Shown piece after piece: positions 21,531 to 33,080 of a stretch of 64,000 nt of DNA. A program made the position numbers and the translations under genes. The stretch is taken from positions 541,326 to 605,325 of the forward strand of contig NMRA01000194.1 in NCBI GenBank assembly GCA_002633005.1, in the 5' to 3' direction. The stretch comes from Phoronis australis (taxonomy: Eukaryota > Phoronida > Phoronidae). Under the pieces are notes generated by a model, which had not been told where the DNA came from, ran no database searches, and saw only the letters and a program-made list of their open reading frames with translations. Each line of letters opens with the position of its first letter. Positions within the stretch are counted from its first letter, which is position 1.

Positions 21531-23690
21531 GTACTGGGCCATATCCAGAACATCTCTAGTAATTTTTATCTCTTCAGAGTTCCCTTTGAGGTTTTTCATA
21601 TTTGCACATGTGCGAATTTTAGTAATACATTTTGAAATGAAAAATGATTGGACTTATAGCGGAAGTTCTCATATGCGAAGATATGAAACACGTCCAAAGG
21701 GAATTTTGAAACTACCAAGGTATCTGAGGAGTTCCGGATTGTACCGAGCATGTGCAGACATACACACGATCCGGTGCAAATTCCGCGACACAGATCCTTC
21801 TTCTCAGTCCATTCGCATTGACGTAGTAGAGGAAATATGTGCGTTGTCAGTTCCCTTTTGAGCTGCTTTCAACCAAATCACATGCGTTTCACCTTTAAGT
21901 GGACGTGAGAGTATATAGACTAGATTTTCAAAAGCTTACAACTATACCATTCCAAAATCAGGATTGCCGCACACTTTGTTTCACGAAAGTAACGTACCCT
22001 CAATTTTGGAACGCATACAAAACTGCCGATGATCTATATATTAAAACGCAGATGTTGTCTTCGAGACCGTCGGACAAAAACAACTCAGAAGCGGCCACTC
22101 GGACACCCGCCCCCACCCGACACTTCCTTGCCATTCGTTCACGACGGAATTTTCCACTTCTAAGAGCCTGGTTTTGCGGCTTTGTGCCTTATCTTGTCGT
22201 GGCTTCAGAAATAATGCAAAGATGATTTCATCGAGAACTTTTGTTTACTGCGGCTGAGCACGTGAAACTTTCATTCATGAACATAGAAGTTGAGGTGTAG
22301 TGATAAAGACACATTGCGTGAATGTACTTCGCGGTTTTACCACCACCACCACCACATTTCTATACGGCGAAATAACTTTAAAATGTGAAATGCGACATTT
22401 AAGAACGAAATATGGGATGACAATAACAAATAATAATTAGAAAGCATCTTTAACTGCACATAGTCAGGTTCACTGTGTCTGAATTTTGATATTCTTTGGG
22501 GAATGTGAAAACTACTATACATTTTTGGAAGCCTCATGGAACGACAATTCAGAAAATAATTGATTCCATTTTTCGGCAGCCCTCTTGGCTTTTTGAAAAT
22601 AATAAGATAAGTTTCGCTCAATATCTCTGCACTTGGGTGTCCTGGAGTGTAAGTTTCTATGGTACACCAGCATTTCTTTGGGCGGAGAGGTGAACATTTT
22701 GTTTTTGGGCGGCCATCTTCGATTTTCAAAAATGTCCCCAGTAAAATTCATTTTGCTCACCTCTCTGTTCTTGGGTCTCTTACAATGTTATATTTAGTGG
22801 CTGCACCCTCATTTGTGAGGCAAGGAATTGAAAACATTATTTGTGAAACTCTACATATTATCTAAGGCAATTTTATAGCACCTACGAATATCCAAAATAT
22901 TTAAAGAACCACAAAATAGACAGAAAAACGTTTTGAATAGTACACGAATGGCCAATAAGTTTGGCAGAACATGAAGATATCATAGGCAAGTCTCTCACTG
23001 ACTTTGGTGCCTTACTACTACTTCCAGAGGTGTCTCATGCGTGGTTGAGGCTGCTGATAATGTATTATGGTTACTTACATGTAGTTTAGGTAGTCGTCAG
23101 ATTGTGCGGAATTGGGTTAATATTTGAGGCGGCGTTAAAATGTTTTTGTATTAAATGCGTTTGCGTAGAATATCAGTGTCAGCTCATAATTTGATACCAG
23201 TACTCTTACATGTATATCATGTTAATCTGGTGTTTCAGTTTCTCTTTTCAGCTATCTGTTTAATTAATTGAATTTTTTAAGTTTTAGTTCCTATTTGAAT
23301 CTTTTCTTCGCCTAGTTATCTCTTGCAATAACGAGCTTTAAATTGATTCATTTTTTCTTTGTGCCAAGGCTGAACATCTGGTAGTAACCAAATCGGTTGT
23401 AATCAGTGGCTTGCGCTCAAATGCAGTGGTTTCATTCGGAGCGCTTCTTTTGTTCTTCGTTTGGCTTGCCATTCCATGGGGGTATACCTTTATAACTACA
23501 GTATCTATTCAAATATCCAGGGCTTTAGCATGCATAGGATGATTGTTGATTCGGGCTGCCTTCTGAGATTCAGGGCTCTTGCCGTCTCCGTTGTATTACT
23601 GTAGGTGCTGTTACAGCTCACTCATTTAGTGTTTGTTTTTCTTCTTTGTCTTGATAGCTTTTTATGCGCCCACATATTTATATGTGGACG
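21531..23690. other. Start of intron 3
   Basis: Frames following exon 3 (for example 21433-21861) are read-through past the donor. A short CAC run lies at 22340-22354. No gene or clear repeat was identified before 23690. Confidence 0.45.
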
Positions 23691-23694
23691 CATT

Positions 23695-24125
23695 ATGCTG
23701 TCATCTTTGTCCGTCCGTCCGTCCATCCGTCCGGCAATCGTCCGGCGTCCGGCGTCCGCTGCTCTATCTCCAAAACCCTTTGACATACGTTCATGAAGTT
23801 TGGCACATATGCTTCATTCATGAATGGGACGGCATGAGCAAACTTTTGGACGGATTCGACTACCGGTGTGCCCCCTAGTGGCAATTTTAGTGTTTTACGA
23901 TTACCGGTACCTTTGTATCTTAAAAAGTCCTTAATGGATTTTCATGAAATTTGGTATGTAGCCACCTATTAGAAAGATGACACTATCCTCCTGTTTTCGG
24001 TTGGATTCGACGTAGTTTGCACCACCTAGTGGCCATTTTTACTGTTTTCGAGTCGTTTTTTGCGTCCACCCACCCCTCTATCAACCAAATCGCTCAAAGG
24101 ATGAAAATTGGCATGTATGTGTTTA
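23695..24125 (+). repeat. GTCC-rich tract and ~150-bp diverged direct repeats
   Basis: (GTCC)n at 23709-23733 leads into units built around TTCATGAAATTTGGTATGTA, GGATTCGAC and CACCTAGTGGCCATTTTTA or CCCCTAGTGGCAATTTTAG (near 23790, 23940 and 24100). Tracts of this kind are common in aquatic invertebrate genomes. It directly precedes LINE A. Confidence 0.6.
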
Positions 24126-24551
24126 CTATAAAGAGGACGGTTGACGGTTATATAATTACTAACTATGAAATTCAATTCGTAATTAATGACCAGTTGTTCT
24201 TTGACGTCCTGTTTATGGAAATCCGTAACACCACTGTAAACTACTCAATACGAAAAAAGAAAAAACACATCAATTTTGAACGTATTTTTGAAGAAGTCAT
24301 TAATAGGCTGGAAAGCAAAGCTATTTCTACTGAAGCTGATCTAATAACTTTAGAAGAAAAAAGACCAATTACACCTGGTATTTTAATTTTAATTCGTTAC
24401 CAAGATCAACTGTACAAACAAACCAAGACAACCCCTAGCAGCACACAATCCTACGCTACATGCCACAACAATGTTAAAGTATACAACAAGATTATCAAAA
24501 AACTATTGATTCCGCCAAGCAATTTTACTTTGATGACACATTCGAAAAAGG

Positions 24552-24711
24552 GATGTCTGACATAAATAAACATGGGATACAATAAAGAAGTTATGAACAA
24601 CGGCGTCCGAACAAAAATGATACCCCAGAATGATGTCTGACATAAATAAACATGGGATACAATAAAGAAGTTATGAACAACGGCGTCCGAACAAAAATGA
24701 TACCCCAGAAT
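24552..24711 (+). repeat. Exact 80-bp tandem duplication
   Basis: 24552-24631 and 24632-24711 read as identical. The unit lies in the linker of LINE A (FEKGMSDINK coding region), so the duplication arose after the copy was inserted. Confidence 0.9.
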
Positions 24712-25537
24712 GTCTCTTATGATCAGATAACCCGAAATGGCAAGTTTATTTAACACCTACTTTGCCCAAATTGGGCCATCCCTTTCTGAATCAATAGCTC
24801 ATAAAAACAAGAATTTCAAAGACTAATTTAAGTTCTCTTTCAAACTAATTATTAATAAACATGTACTAGATATTATAAGAGACATGAACGCAAAAATAGT
24901 ACTGGTCATTACTATTTATCATCTAAAATTATCAAAATTAGCAGTCCTTTTATAATTAAACCTCTCACGACCATCATCAACCAGTGCTTGCTCACTGGTA
25001 TATTTCCAGATGCTCTAAAGTTTGCTAAGGTAATCCCAGTTTTTAAACAACATGGTTTGGACCCAGAACACCCGGGCAATTATAGACCCATTTCTATTCT
25101 TCCAACAATCTCAAAAATTATAGAAAAAAATATCCATACTCAACTTTCAACTTTCCTAAATAAAAATGATATTCTTAATAAACATTAATATGGTTTCAGG
25201 AAATGTCAATCTACAGAACTTGCTTCGCTTGAACTTTTAGACCGCATTTGTTCCCATCTTGATAATGACATGAATCCCCTGGTCATCTTTCTCGATCTCT
25301 CTACAGCTTTCGACACAATAGACCACCAAATACTCTTGCAAAAGATAAAATCACTATGGTATTACTGGAGTTGAATATACACTGTTTAAGAGTTATCTCT
25401 CAAACCGTATCCAATATGTTTAACTAAGTGATACAACTTCCAGTTGGTTACCAATATCTACCGGAGTTCCCCAAGGCTCTGTCCTTGGCCCACTTCTCTT
25501 CCTAGTTTACATAAATGATCTTTCGTTTTCTTCTCCC

Positions 25538-25873
25538 ATGGACACACTTCTTTATGCTGACGACACTTGCCTCGTCACACCTTACAAACTGACTGAATCT
25601 TCCCAACACACTTTACAGCAATCAAACACCATCAACAACAACCTTAAATCTATTTCAGACTGGTTTTCCGTGAACAAACTTTCAATTAACACATCAAAAA
25701 GTAAATTAATGATCTTCCACTACCCCCAAAAGAAAATTGAAAAATGTATTATTCCCACCATTTTTATAAATAGCAAAACAATATGTTATGTGAACAGTTT
25801 CCCTTTCCTTGGTATTACTGTTGACAAAAACCTCTCATGGTCCCCCACATTAACCTCATCTCAAAAAACTTAA
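25538..25873 (+). pseudogene. RT palm segment of LINE A (YADD)
   Basis: This open stretch contains the catalytic [11 protein letters not shown] and the downstream [15 protein letters not shown] block (RT motif D/E region), then [14 protein letters not shown]. It is one of the best kept parts of LINE A but is separated from the preceding fingers domain and the next ORF by frame breaks. Confidence 0.7.
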
Positions 25874-25898
25874 CAATCTCGGTGGAATCATATATAAA

Positions 25899-26504
25899 TT
25901 GAAATCTTATCTTCCTCTTCCAGCTCTCAAGTTAATATATAATTCACTTGTCCTCCCACATTTAAACTATGGCATTGCAACTTGGGGTTTTGGCAACACT
26001 AAGAAACTTCAGAGAGCCCAGAAGAGAATCCTTAGGAATATATCAAATTCCAGTTATAATGCTCACTCTCTGCCCATATGTAAGGAACTTCGCCTCCCTC
26101 TACTTCAAGGCATCTTTGAAATCTCAACTGCAAAATGTTACTACAAATTCCTCAATAATCAGCTTCCTAAGTATTTTTACACTAACAACTTCTTCAGCAA
26201 ACCCTTCCAATATAAACCAGCCAGACACATTAAAACTCCTACATACCTGAATCAATACTCAGCTGCTATTCCGACACTACAACCCAAAATTTTAATTCCT
26301 TCGTCCAACAAATTGTCATCAAAAGCCTGTATTAGATTTGAGATTCCTCGACTTATAAGCAACAACGAAATACCAGTCTCTGTTCTAAATATAATAAAAA
26401 CACATTCTTTGCAAGCATTCTCCAGGTTCTTAACCAATTTTATTATTAGCAACTACGATCCAGTTTGTCATATTTCTAATTGTTTCATATGTAACAGTAT
26501 GTAA
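25899..26504 (+). pseudogene. C-terminal RT/thumb domain of LINE A
   Basis: A 200-residue open frame: LKLIYNSLVLPHLNYGIATW, then LQRAQKRILRNISNSSYNAH, LPLLQGIFEISTAKCYYKFL and a C-terminal tail ending CHISNCFICNSM. The LPHLNYG..WG and Q+K..+R.I motifs are standard for the thumb and tail of CR1/L2-group RTs. The terminal Cys pairs may be a vestigial zinc-binding tail. Confidence 0.65.
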
Positions 26505-26749
26505 TTGTATTCTCAAAATCTCTTGAGCTGTGCCAGTCCACTTCTTGGTTCCTGGCGTGTCGGTCGTTTTCATCACTAATTCACTTTGTTTTCTTAAGTA
26601 TTCCTACTGATTTTGGTTTTTCCATTTGTTTATTTTGTACAGGGACCTTGTTATTAGCGGTCAATAACCTTTAGAAGGCCTCCTAATTGAAATCAAATTT
26701 TAATCATTGTATTATTATAACTTAATGTAAATAAACGTGTTTTCTCTCT

Positions 26750-28548
26750 CACATTAGACGGAACTACAAGAATCCCTGGCAGCACTTATGGACAACCTAG
26801 AGTTCTATGCAGAGATGTCGGGGCTGAAGATAAACTATTCTAAGACAAAAGTAGTGTGGATTGGAAGTAGAAAATTCTCTCAAGAAGTGTTTCACTGCAC
26901 GCGTTGGAAACTAAAATGGGGTGACGTTGATTTTAAGCTTCTGGGTATTAATTTCAGCGTGAACTTGGAAACCATGTCCAAAGATAACTTTGATGCAAAA
27001 ATAATGGAAATGAAGAATCTGATTGATATATGGTCTCGTAGAAAGCTGACTATCTTTGGAAAGGTCACAGTATTAAAAACACTTGTGCTTCCAAAAATTA
27101 TACATCTGCTAATGTTGCTCCCAAGCCCCAATGATACTACATTTCGCGACATTGAAACTTTGTTTTTTAAATTCATTTGGGACGGAAAACCTGATAAAAT
27201 AAAAGAGGAGTACTCATTAAATCCATAGAAGAGCGTGGATTGAGGATGATTAATGTCAGAAAACTTAATATGTCTTTAAAAATGTCATGGATTAGAATAT
27301 TCTTTTTAACAACATCTCCATGGACTTATTTGTTGCAAAAAGATATCGGGCTTTCTAGAGATGGAATGTTGACTCTGTGGAGACTATAGGTTAACCAGAT
27401 AGGATAAGTGTAACTCTTTTTGGAGAGAATGCTTCCAGTGTTGGAGCTTTTTAGTTCACAAGCAAACTATTTCAGGTCACGAAGATGCGGTGTCAATTAA
27501 TGTGTGGGCCAACAGTAGTATAACGGTGTAATACAGCCCTTGTATTTATGAGTCATTCGTTGAAAAAGGTAGAATATTTGTGAACGATTTTTAGACTGGA
27601 ATGGTAACTTCTACACCTTTGAAAGCTTCCAGAAGATTCATCAGATTAATGTCAGCTATCTCAAATATTATTAAATTGTCAGTACAATAAAAATATTCAA
27701 ATATGTTAACTTAATACTAAAAAGATATATGGACCACTTGTACCTTTTACTCTAAAAATATTATTTTGACGTAAAAGGGATGTCGGGATTCTTACCATAT
27801 TCTGTGCAAAATGACATAATACCGTCGGCACAAAAGAAAGTATTGGGATTTTTGCTATCAGAGAAGATGTGGAATTTCTATTACAAACTTCCATATGAGG
27901 GTACGAATGACACAAGCTTACACTTTCTTTCAGTTCCGCTTACTGCATAGAATTCTACCTATTAATTATTTTTTAAATAAGATTGGATATATGGACTCAA
28001 ATACTTGTACTTTTTGTAAATACTTTCCCAAAACTCAAGAGCATTTATTCTTTGAATGTGAATATCTTAATTCTTTCTGGCATGGGGTACGTCTCTGGTT
28101 AATGACTGCAATGCAAATAAATTTTGAAATAGACAAAACCACCATTGCATTTGGTCTTCAAAATGAAGAGAATAGAATTTTGAATTGTTTCCTTTTACAA
28201 ACTAAAATTTTCATTAATTTTTTTAAAATGAAATTTGCTAACGTCAAACCTAATTTAAGATGTCTTAAAAAATTTAAGGGTGTGTTTTAATGAAGAAGTT
28301 AGTGCTTCGTTAAACACACGGAAATTCAATGATACAAAAAATGGGAAGATTGGAAATGTGTTTTTGAAACATAAAGGGGCCCAGAGAGTTGACCAGATGC
28401 CAGAACAGAAACTTAAGTAGTACTTTTTAACTTGGAAGTAACAATGAAATGCTTTCTCGTTATTTTTTGCACTGTTCTGTACGTTGTTGTGTTGTGTATA
28501 TTTGTACCTGTCTTTTGTAATAAATGTATTAAGTTTAAAAAAAGTTTA
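26750..28548 (+). mobile_element. LINE B: 5'-truncated L1/Tx1-clade retrotransposon
   Basis: It starts inside RT: LEFYAEMSGLKINYSKTKVV, then FKLLGINFSV, LTIFGKVTVLKTLVLPKIIH and FFKFIWDGKPDKIKEE (26788-27228). This order is typical of the Tx1/L1 clade. After a broken middle (27230-27890), the C-terminal zinc-knuckle region is clear at 27895-28290 (CTFCKYFPKTQEHLFFECEY). The 3' UTR ends with AATAAA at about 28523 and a short A-run at 28541-28547, so the 3' end is intact. The break in LINE C on the other strand coincides with this tail, consistent with B having inserted there. Confidence 0.75.
27895..28290 (+). pseudogene. C-terminal CCHC-like domain of LINE B
   Basis: An open frame reading FFQFRLLHRILPINYFLNKI, then DSNTCTFCKYF, TQEHLFFECEYLNSFWHGV. 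The C-x2-C-x8-H-x4-C spacing is the usual C-terminal zinc knuckle of Tx1/L1-type ORF2. It is separated from the RT part by stops. Confidence 0.6.
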
Positions 28549-28925
28549 CGGTCATAAGACGGGTCAACAAGGAAGAAAGCATTAATAGATTTGGCGAAGG
28601 TGAGGTCAACGCTTTTTTCTGGTTTGAAATTCATTCTCCATTCTTGTAACCAATAGCTGAGTTTATTCAAGTCGTATTGAAGCTGCAAAGAACTTTCAGG
28701 GGTGCTTCCTGCAAAGGGGTAAAAAGGCGCTGTGTCATTTACATAAAGGTATGTGCAACATGACAGATTATCAGGAAGGTCATTAATATAAACCAAGAAG
28801 AGAAGAGGGCCCAATACGCTACCCTGCGGTACACCTGCGTTTACAAATCCAGGAGGGGATAAAGTTGAAAGTACGCCGTCGACACGAACACTGTATGTCC
28901 GATCGGAGAGATATGAGGTGATCAT
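28413..28925 (-). pseudogene. RT fragment of LINE C with mutated catalytic site
   Basis: A 170-residue open frame with [42 protein letters not shown] and LNKLSYWLQEWRMNFKPEKS. Two of the four catalytic-motif residues (YADD) differ, including the first of the two metal-binding aspartates (D to N), so it should be inactive. The last 40 or so residues (below 28549) come from reading into LINE B and are not native. Confidence 0.65.
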
Positions 28926-30079
28926 GTTTAAAAGATTCCCATAATGCCATAGGATCGAAGAAGTTTGTGAAGTAGAAGGTTGTGAGGGACACAGTCGAAA
29001 GCAGAAGTTATATCTAGAAAAATGGACCTGACGCTCTCGCCCTTCTCAAAATGTAAATGAATCTCATGTACTATTTCAACAAGTGTGCCACGGTGCTGTT
29101 CCCACGCAAAAAACAAATTGACGATGATAGATCAAGTTATTTTGTTTGAGAAATGTAAGAATACTTTGAGCAATGATCTCGAAGATTTTGGATAGGGTGT
29201 TAAATAAAATTATTGGGCAATAATTTGAAATTTCAGTTTTGAAATCTTCTTGTGTATAGGGACCATAATTCCATGTTTCCAAGAAGACGGATATTTTCCT
29301 AGCTGAAGAAGTTTGTTAAACAGATTGGTTAAGGGCATGGTAATTTCGTTGGCAATCATGTTGATCATCTTGCTGGTGATTAAAGCTGTGCCATCATTCT
29401 TATTGGGGTCAACTTCATTGAGATACTTCCGGATATCAGTTTGATTAGCCGGGATATCAGACAGTTGCTTGAGACAACGTTCACGACGAAAGGGAGAGTT
29501 ACCTACTTCAGTTGGTGTAATGTGGCTTTTGTTCGTGAAAATTTTGAGAAATGGTCACACTTGTCACTGCTAGTTGAAACTAGGTTACCATTGTGGTTGA
29601 TGACTGGATGAGAGGATTGTTGTTGATTGCCACGTATTTTATTGATGATGTTCCAGTTTTCTTTGGAGTTCTTGCTTGCACTGTTTATTTGTTGAAAAAG
29701 CTTGTGGCGGTGATCAGCTTTGGCTTGATTTACTAAAGTCTCTACTAGGCGTGACTGCTCCTTGTATCTGTATTACAGTGTTGTTAGATCTTCTGAAAGA
29801 GCTGTAAAGTCTGTTTCTTGTGCGGATTGCTCGTGTAATATTATTGTTGAACCACGGTTGGCAGTTGTGTTTAATTATATTTTCAGTTGATGAGATGTTG
29901 TTGTTTAAAATTTCATAGAGAGTACTTGTGAAGAGTGAAACAGTGTCCTCAATGCCGCCAGTGTCCAATATGGAATCCCAGTCAGTGTAGGTGATACCCT
30001 GACGTAATTTATCGGTGTCGACTTGATCATATATCCAAATGGTTCGTGTGGTGTTTTTCTTTAACCGGTTTTTTAGGTG

Positions 30080-30436
30080 TTAGGATGGTTTCGATTTGTG
30101 GTGTTCAGAGCTGCCAACAGGAGGCAGTACAGAACACGAGTCAATGATACTCAAATTGTTTGTTAAGCAGAGATAAATACATGAATGAGAAACGTCGGTG
30201 ATGCGGGTTGGCTCATTAATTAGCTGTATGCAGTCATTAGACCATAAGATATCAAACAATTGTTGTCCAGCAGTATTGTCATGATCATCATTGTACCATG
30301 TAGAGTTTCGGGCATTAAAATCACCACTGATGATTATACTGACGCTATTGGGGTTAAGTTCCGCTAACTGATCGGCCAGGGCTTTCAAGTAAAGTTTTCT
30401 TTCAGTTGGTGACTGAGAAGGTGATCGATAAAGCAA
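30080..30436 (-). pseudogene. APE endonuclease fragment of LINE C
   Basis: An open frame containing YRSPSQSP, SIIISGDFNARNSTWYNDDH, LINEPTRITDVSHSCIYLCL and PVGSSEHHKS. The GDFNA..W and the terminal S-[D/E]-H motifs are active-site elements of the exonuclease/endonuclease/phosphatase fold found in LINEs; here the usual SDH reads SEH. Confidence 0.65.
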
Positions 30437-30490
30437 CCCATGGTAAATTTTTTTGTGACCGAAATAAATTTCGATCCAGCATTTACATAA

Positions 30491-30828
30491 CTGAGGACAA
30501 GTTAAGCGTGTATATTTATATTCTTTCTAACTTTTATCAATAATTTATTGTCTGTTTTTAATCATTTACATTTATATCTTAGTTAATTATCTTGTCTTAA
30601 TTTTTTATCTTCTATTTATCACATTTTATTATTTATTTTGTTTCATCAGTCTTTTCGTGTTAATTGCTTATTCTTTGCTTAATATTTAAATATTGTTTTT
30701 CATTTTGTAATTCTGTTTTTGTCTTACTATCTGTTTTTACTGAGGGCCCCCATGGAAAGCAGTGTGAATTGATTGGGCTACCGTCATTGTAAAAATTACA
30801 TAAATAAATAAATGAATGAATGAATAGG
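30491..30828 (+). mobile_element. LINE D: 3' fragment of a CR1-type element inserted in LINE C
   Basis: A + strand segment interrupting the endonuclease frame of the minus-strand LINE C. Its end (gagggcccccatggaaagca, then gtgtgaattgattgggctac) followed by (AATA/AATG) short repeats at about 30802-30826 is the usual 3' terminus of CR1-like LINEs. ACATAA at 30485-30490 and again at 30829-30834 could be a 6-bp target duplication. No coding part is kept. Confidence 0.6.
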
Positions 30829-31217
30829 ACATAATTTAAATGTGTGTTTTTAGTGAATAAGATGATGCCACGGCCACTGTTACTGTGATAGGCTACACTG
30901 TAACCAAGAATTATTAGTTCATTATCAATTTCGTCTTTGGTAACATAACAAGTTTCACAAAGATAGACAATCATATAGTCGTTGGGCAGAACAAAGTTTT
31001 TTAGAAGTTGGAATCTGGAGATATTGCTGGATTTAATGCTATTAATATTTGAAAATAAGATCTTAAAGGTAGTATTGTCTTCAGGCTCAGGATTTTCTTC
31101 TGCATCGCCAGCTAAAAGGAGGCACATGCCAATGACGATTCCGTAATCCATACAGGTGTTATGTAAACAATAGTGAGACACATCAGTAAGCTGAACCCGC
31201 ATAGCGGGATATCTCAT

Positions 31218-32241
31218 TTGATGCCCTTGAGAAGAACAGAATTGTGACCATCCGGGGGAAACATTCTAAGACCAGAGAAACTCACTCTACTCGTGCCACC
31301 CAAAGGATAGCCGTATTTAACAATTAATACACCAATGCTTATTGACAATTCACGGGTGGTTAAATGAATAAGGTAGTCTGGGCAATTAGGGGAGTCATTC
31401 TAAAACAACATTATTTCAAATTGAAACTTATTATAAACTAAATTATGGTGACAGACAGTGTGCAACGTGATTTTTTTACGGGCAAGATTAAACAGTAGTA
31501 ACCCAATTAATGTTATGGGCAACCATTCTGAAACCCACAAGAAAAATCAAATCTAGTTGTAGATAATGCACCTGACTGACAGGGAACAGAGTGAGTGTCT
31601 AGAAATTAAAATCAAATACATAGAAAGTGAGAGGTGTCAATAACACGAACGAACAGAAATGCATCAAAAATCAAAGTGACTTGTGAATTTATCCTGACCG
31701 ACAATTTGCTATGCAGTTGTCCACAAAATCAACGTTCTGTGAAACACAACTGTCAGAAAAATTTATAATTATATAAGGGACAGCCGCTAAGGCCGGAGCT
31801 CACATATAAGAATCATTGTCCTATGTGAATATCATGCAATGTGCGATTCGGTGACACATTCAAAATAACATATGGTAAACATGTTTTCACGACAACCAAA
31901 AAATACCACATTAATACATTCTGTAGGCAGTTGCAAAAAACTTTATTACATTTATGGTAAAGGTGCAACCGGAAAACTGTAAGAGGCAATAAGCAACAAA
32001 ACTCATGCTCCAAACATGAATGATTTAGATACAGATTGAGCATTCCATGCATTACCATTGCCTGTGGTCCGAAATTGTTACAGCAATATAAATAACCCTA
32101 AACCTGCAATGAAGCCCTCATAGCTTACCTTGTCTTACGCTAACGATGGCTATGCCATTCACTCAAGAATTGGATCCGCAACCCATTTAAATATGTTTCT
32201 ATTGCTGTTTGTGTAACCATAAAATTGATATGTCATTGAAG
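31218..32241. other. End of intron 3, nothing recognised
   Basis: Non-coding sequence between LINE C and exon 4. A minus-strand frame at 31813-32058 is not supported. Confidence 0.45.
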
Positions 32242-32420
32242 GTGTAAACCTTGGTCTGAGATAGGAACCACGATAATGACAGCTGCAGACAAACAGGGAT
32301 GGGAATACCTGACATCCTTTTCAATTGACACGTGGCATCACGCTGTTCTCTCCTATGACGGCTCTGTTACATCTTTCTATTTGGACGGAAGCAAAATCAG
32401 CGGCTTGAACAGAGATTCTG
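32242..32420 (+). CDS. Exon 4: LamG/ConA-like domain, WHH strand
   Basis: The donor is ATTCTG|GTAAGC, phase 1. The acceptor used is tgtcattgaag, with a weak pyrimidine tract, chosen because it restores frame from exon 3 (AG plus G gives Arg) and avoids upstream stops. It encodes CKPWSEIGTTIMTAADKQGW, then LTSFSIDTWHHAVLSYDG, SVTSFYLDGS and KISGLNRDS. The TWHH.VLSYDG...FYLDG pattern is the most diagnostic of the whole domain. The 5' border is the least certain splice site in the model; the body of the exon is secure. Confidence 0.72.
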
Positions 32421-32959
32421 GTAAGCTCTGCATCTTTTAGTTAATGGTTTATATCAGTTACGTGGCCACATGAGATTTTGTCTCAAGAAAAATGGTAGCC
32501 ATGTTGGGAACTATACGAGGTTAGCGTTACTCATGCAACCGTCCGTTTTAAAGGTCTTTGAAGGCATTTTTGGTCAATATGGCATATTTTCTCTCTGAAA
32601 TATATTTTGAAATTTCTGTTCGAGGTTTACCAAAACGACATTAGAATTCTTCAAACCGTAACTGTGGCGGGCGCTATGACCAAGTCACACATTGCAAACG
32701 CTGTGTCTAACCAGCTCAATCGCTGTGGTACATGTGTTACTTGTTTCTGGTGTCATTGTTCGAGTTAAAGGTATTCTGTTCTGTAACGGTGCTGTGAAGC
32801 AATACAGATAACTCGGACCTCTTGCCGTAGTTGGAATTTCTTCGCTGCTTCACCAATTCCGTTGATGCTATTGCTATTGACTTTACTTTACAGAGGGCAA
32901 CTGGAATGGTTCAAAATACTGATAGGCAGAATGAGTGTCAAAAAATACAGCACACATCA

Positions 32960-33080
32960 CAAATTTCTGTCCGACCGGTCACCTAGGAGTTGACCACCGA
33001 TCGTGGACCGGTTGGCTATTTTGCCGACCCTGCCGAAAGGCAATCTGCCGACCCGGTGGTCAACTGCTACACTTAGGTTA
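32960..33080. repeat. Short palindromic element
   Basis: AGTTGACCACCG at 32988-32999 is perfectly inverted at 33054-33065, enclosing GACCGG- and GCCGAC-rich sequence. A related GTCGAC/GTCGGC-rich segment lies at 37855-38005. Confidence 0.5.

Larger units (their letters stand above)
24100..26745 (+). mobile_element. LINE A: CR1/L2-type non-LTR retrotransposon, decayed
   Basis: The 5' part holds an endonuclease-like remnant (FDVLFMEI near 24200) and a linker (24480-24560). RT follows from about 24890: [65 protein letters not shown] and intact YADD at 25553-25564. A stop (TAA for likely CAA) after LNKH at about 25186 and frameshifts near 25375 and 25870 break it. The C-terminal 200 residues (25899-26504) are open and include LVLPHLNYGIATWG. 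The 3' end lies near an AATAAA at about 26730. Endonuclease and C-terminal style fit CR1/L2/Jockey-group LINEs. Confidence 0.75.
28549..31217 (-). mobile_element. LINE C: CR1-like non-LTR element with 2A-like N-terminus, decayed
   Basis: It reads leftwards from 31217. The N-terminal segment contains CLLLAGDAEENPEPEDN (2A-like), then APE endonuclease pieces (ILFSNINSI, YLCETCYVT; after an insertion WIEIYF, LLYRSPSQSP, IIISGDFNARNSTWYND, and SSEHHK where SDH is usual). A linker with CQPWFNNNITRAIRTRNRLY follows at 29968-29714, then RT blocks ([50 protein letters not shown]). The catalytic motif is YVND instead of YADD (28734-28745). Several stops and frameshifts separate the blocks. It is cut at its 3' side by LINE B and split by LINE D. 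Confidence 0.75.

Noticed and set aside
21433-22225. Long plus-strand frames after exon 3
   Set aside because: They are read-through past the exon 3 donor at 21530 into intron and carry no motif or conserved pattern.
22337-22865. Cluster of overlapping frames on both strands
   Set aside because: Four frames overlap with no recognisable protein motif; a CAC run accounts for the start of one.
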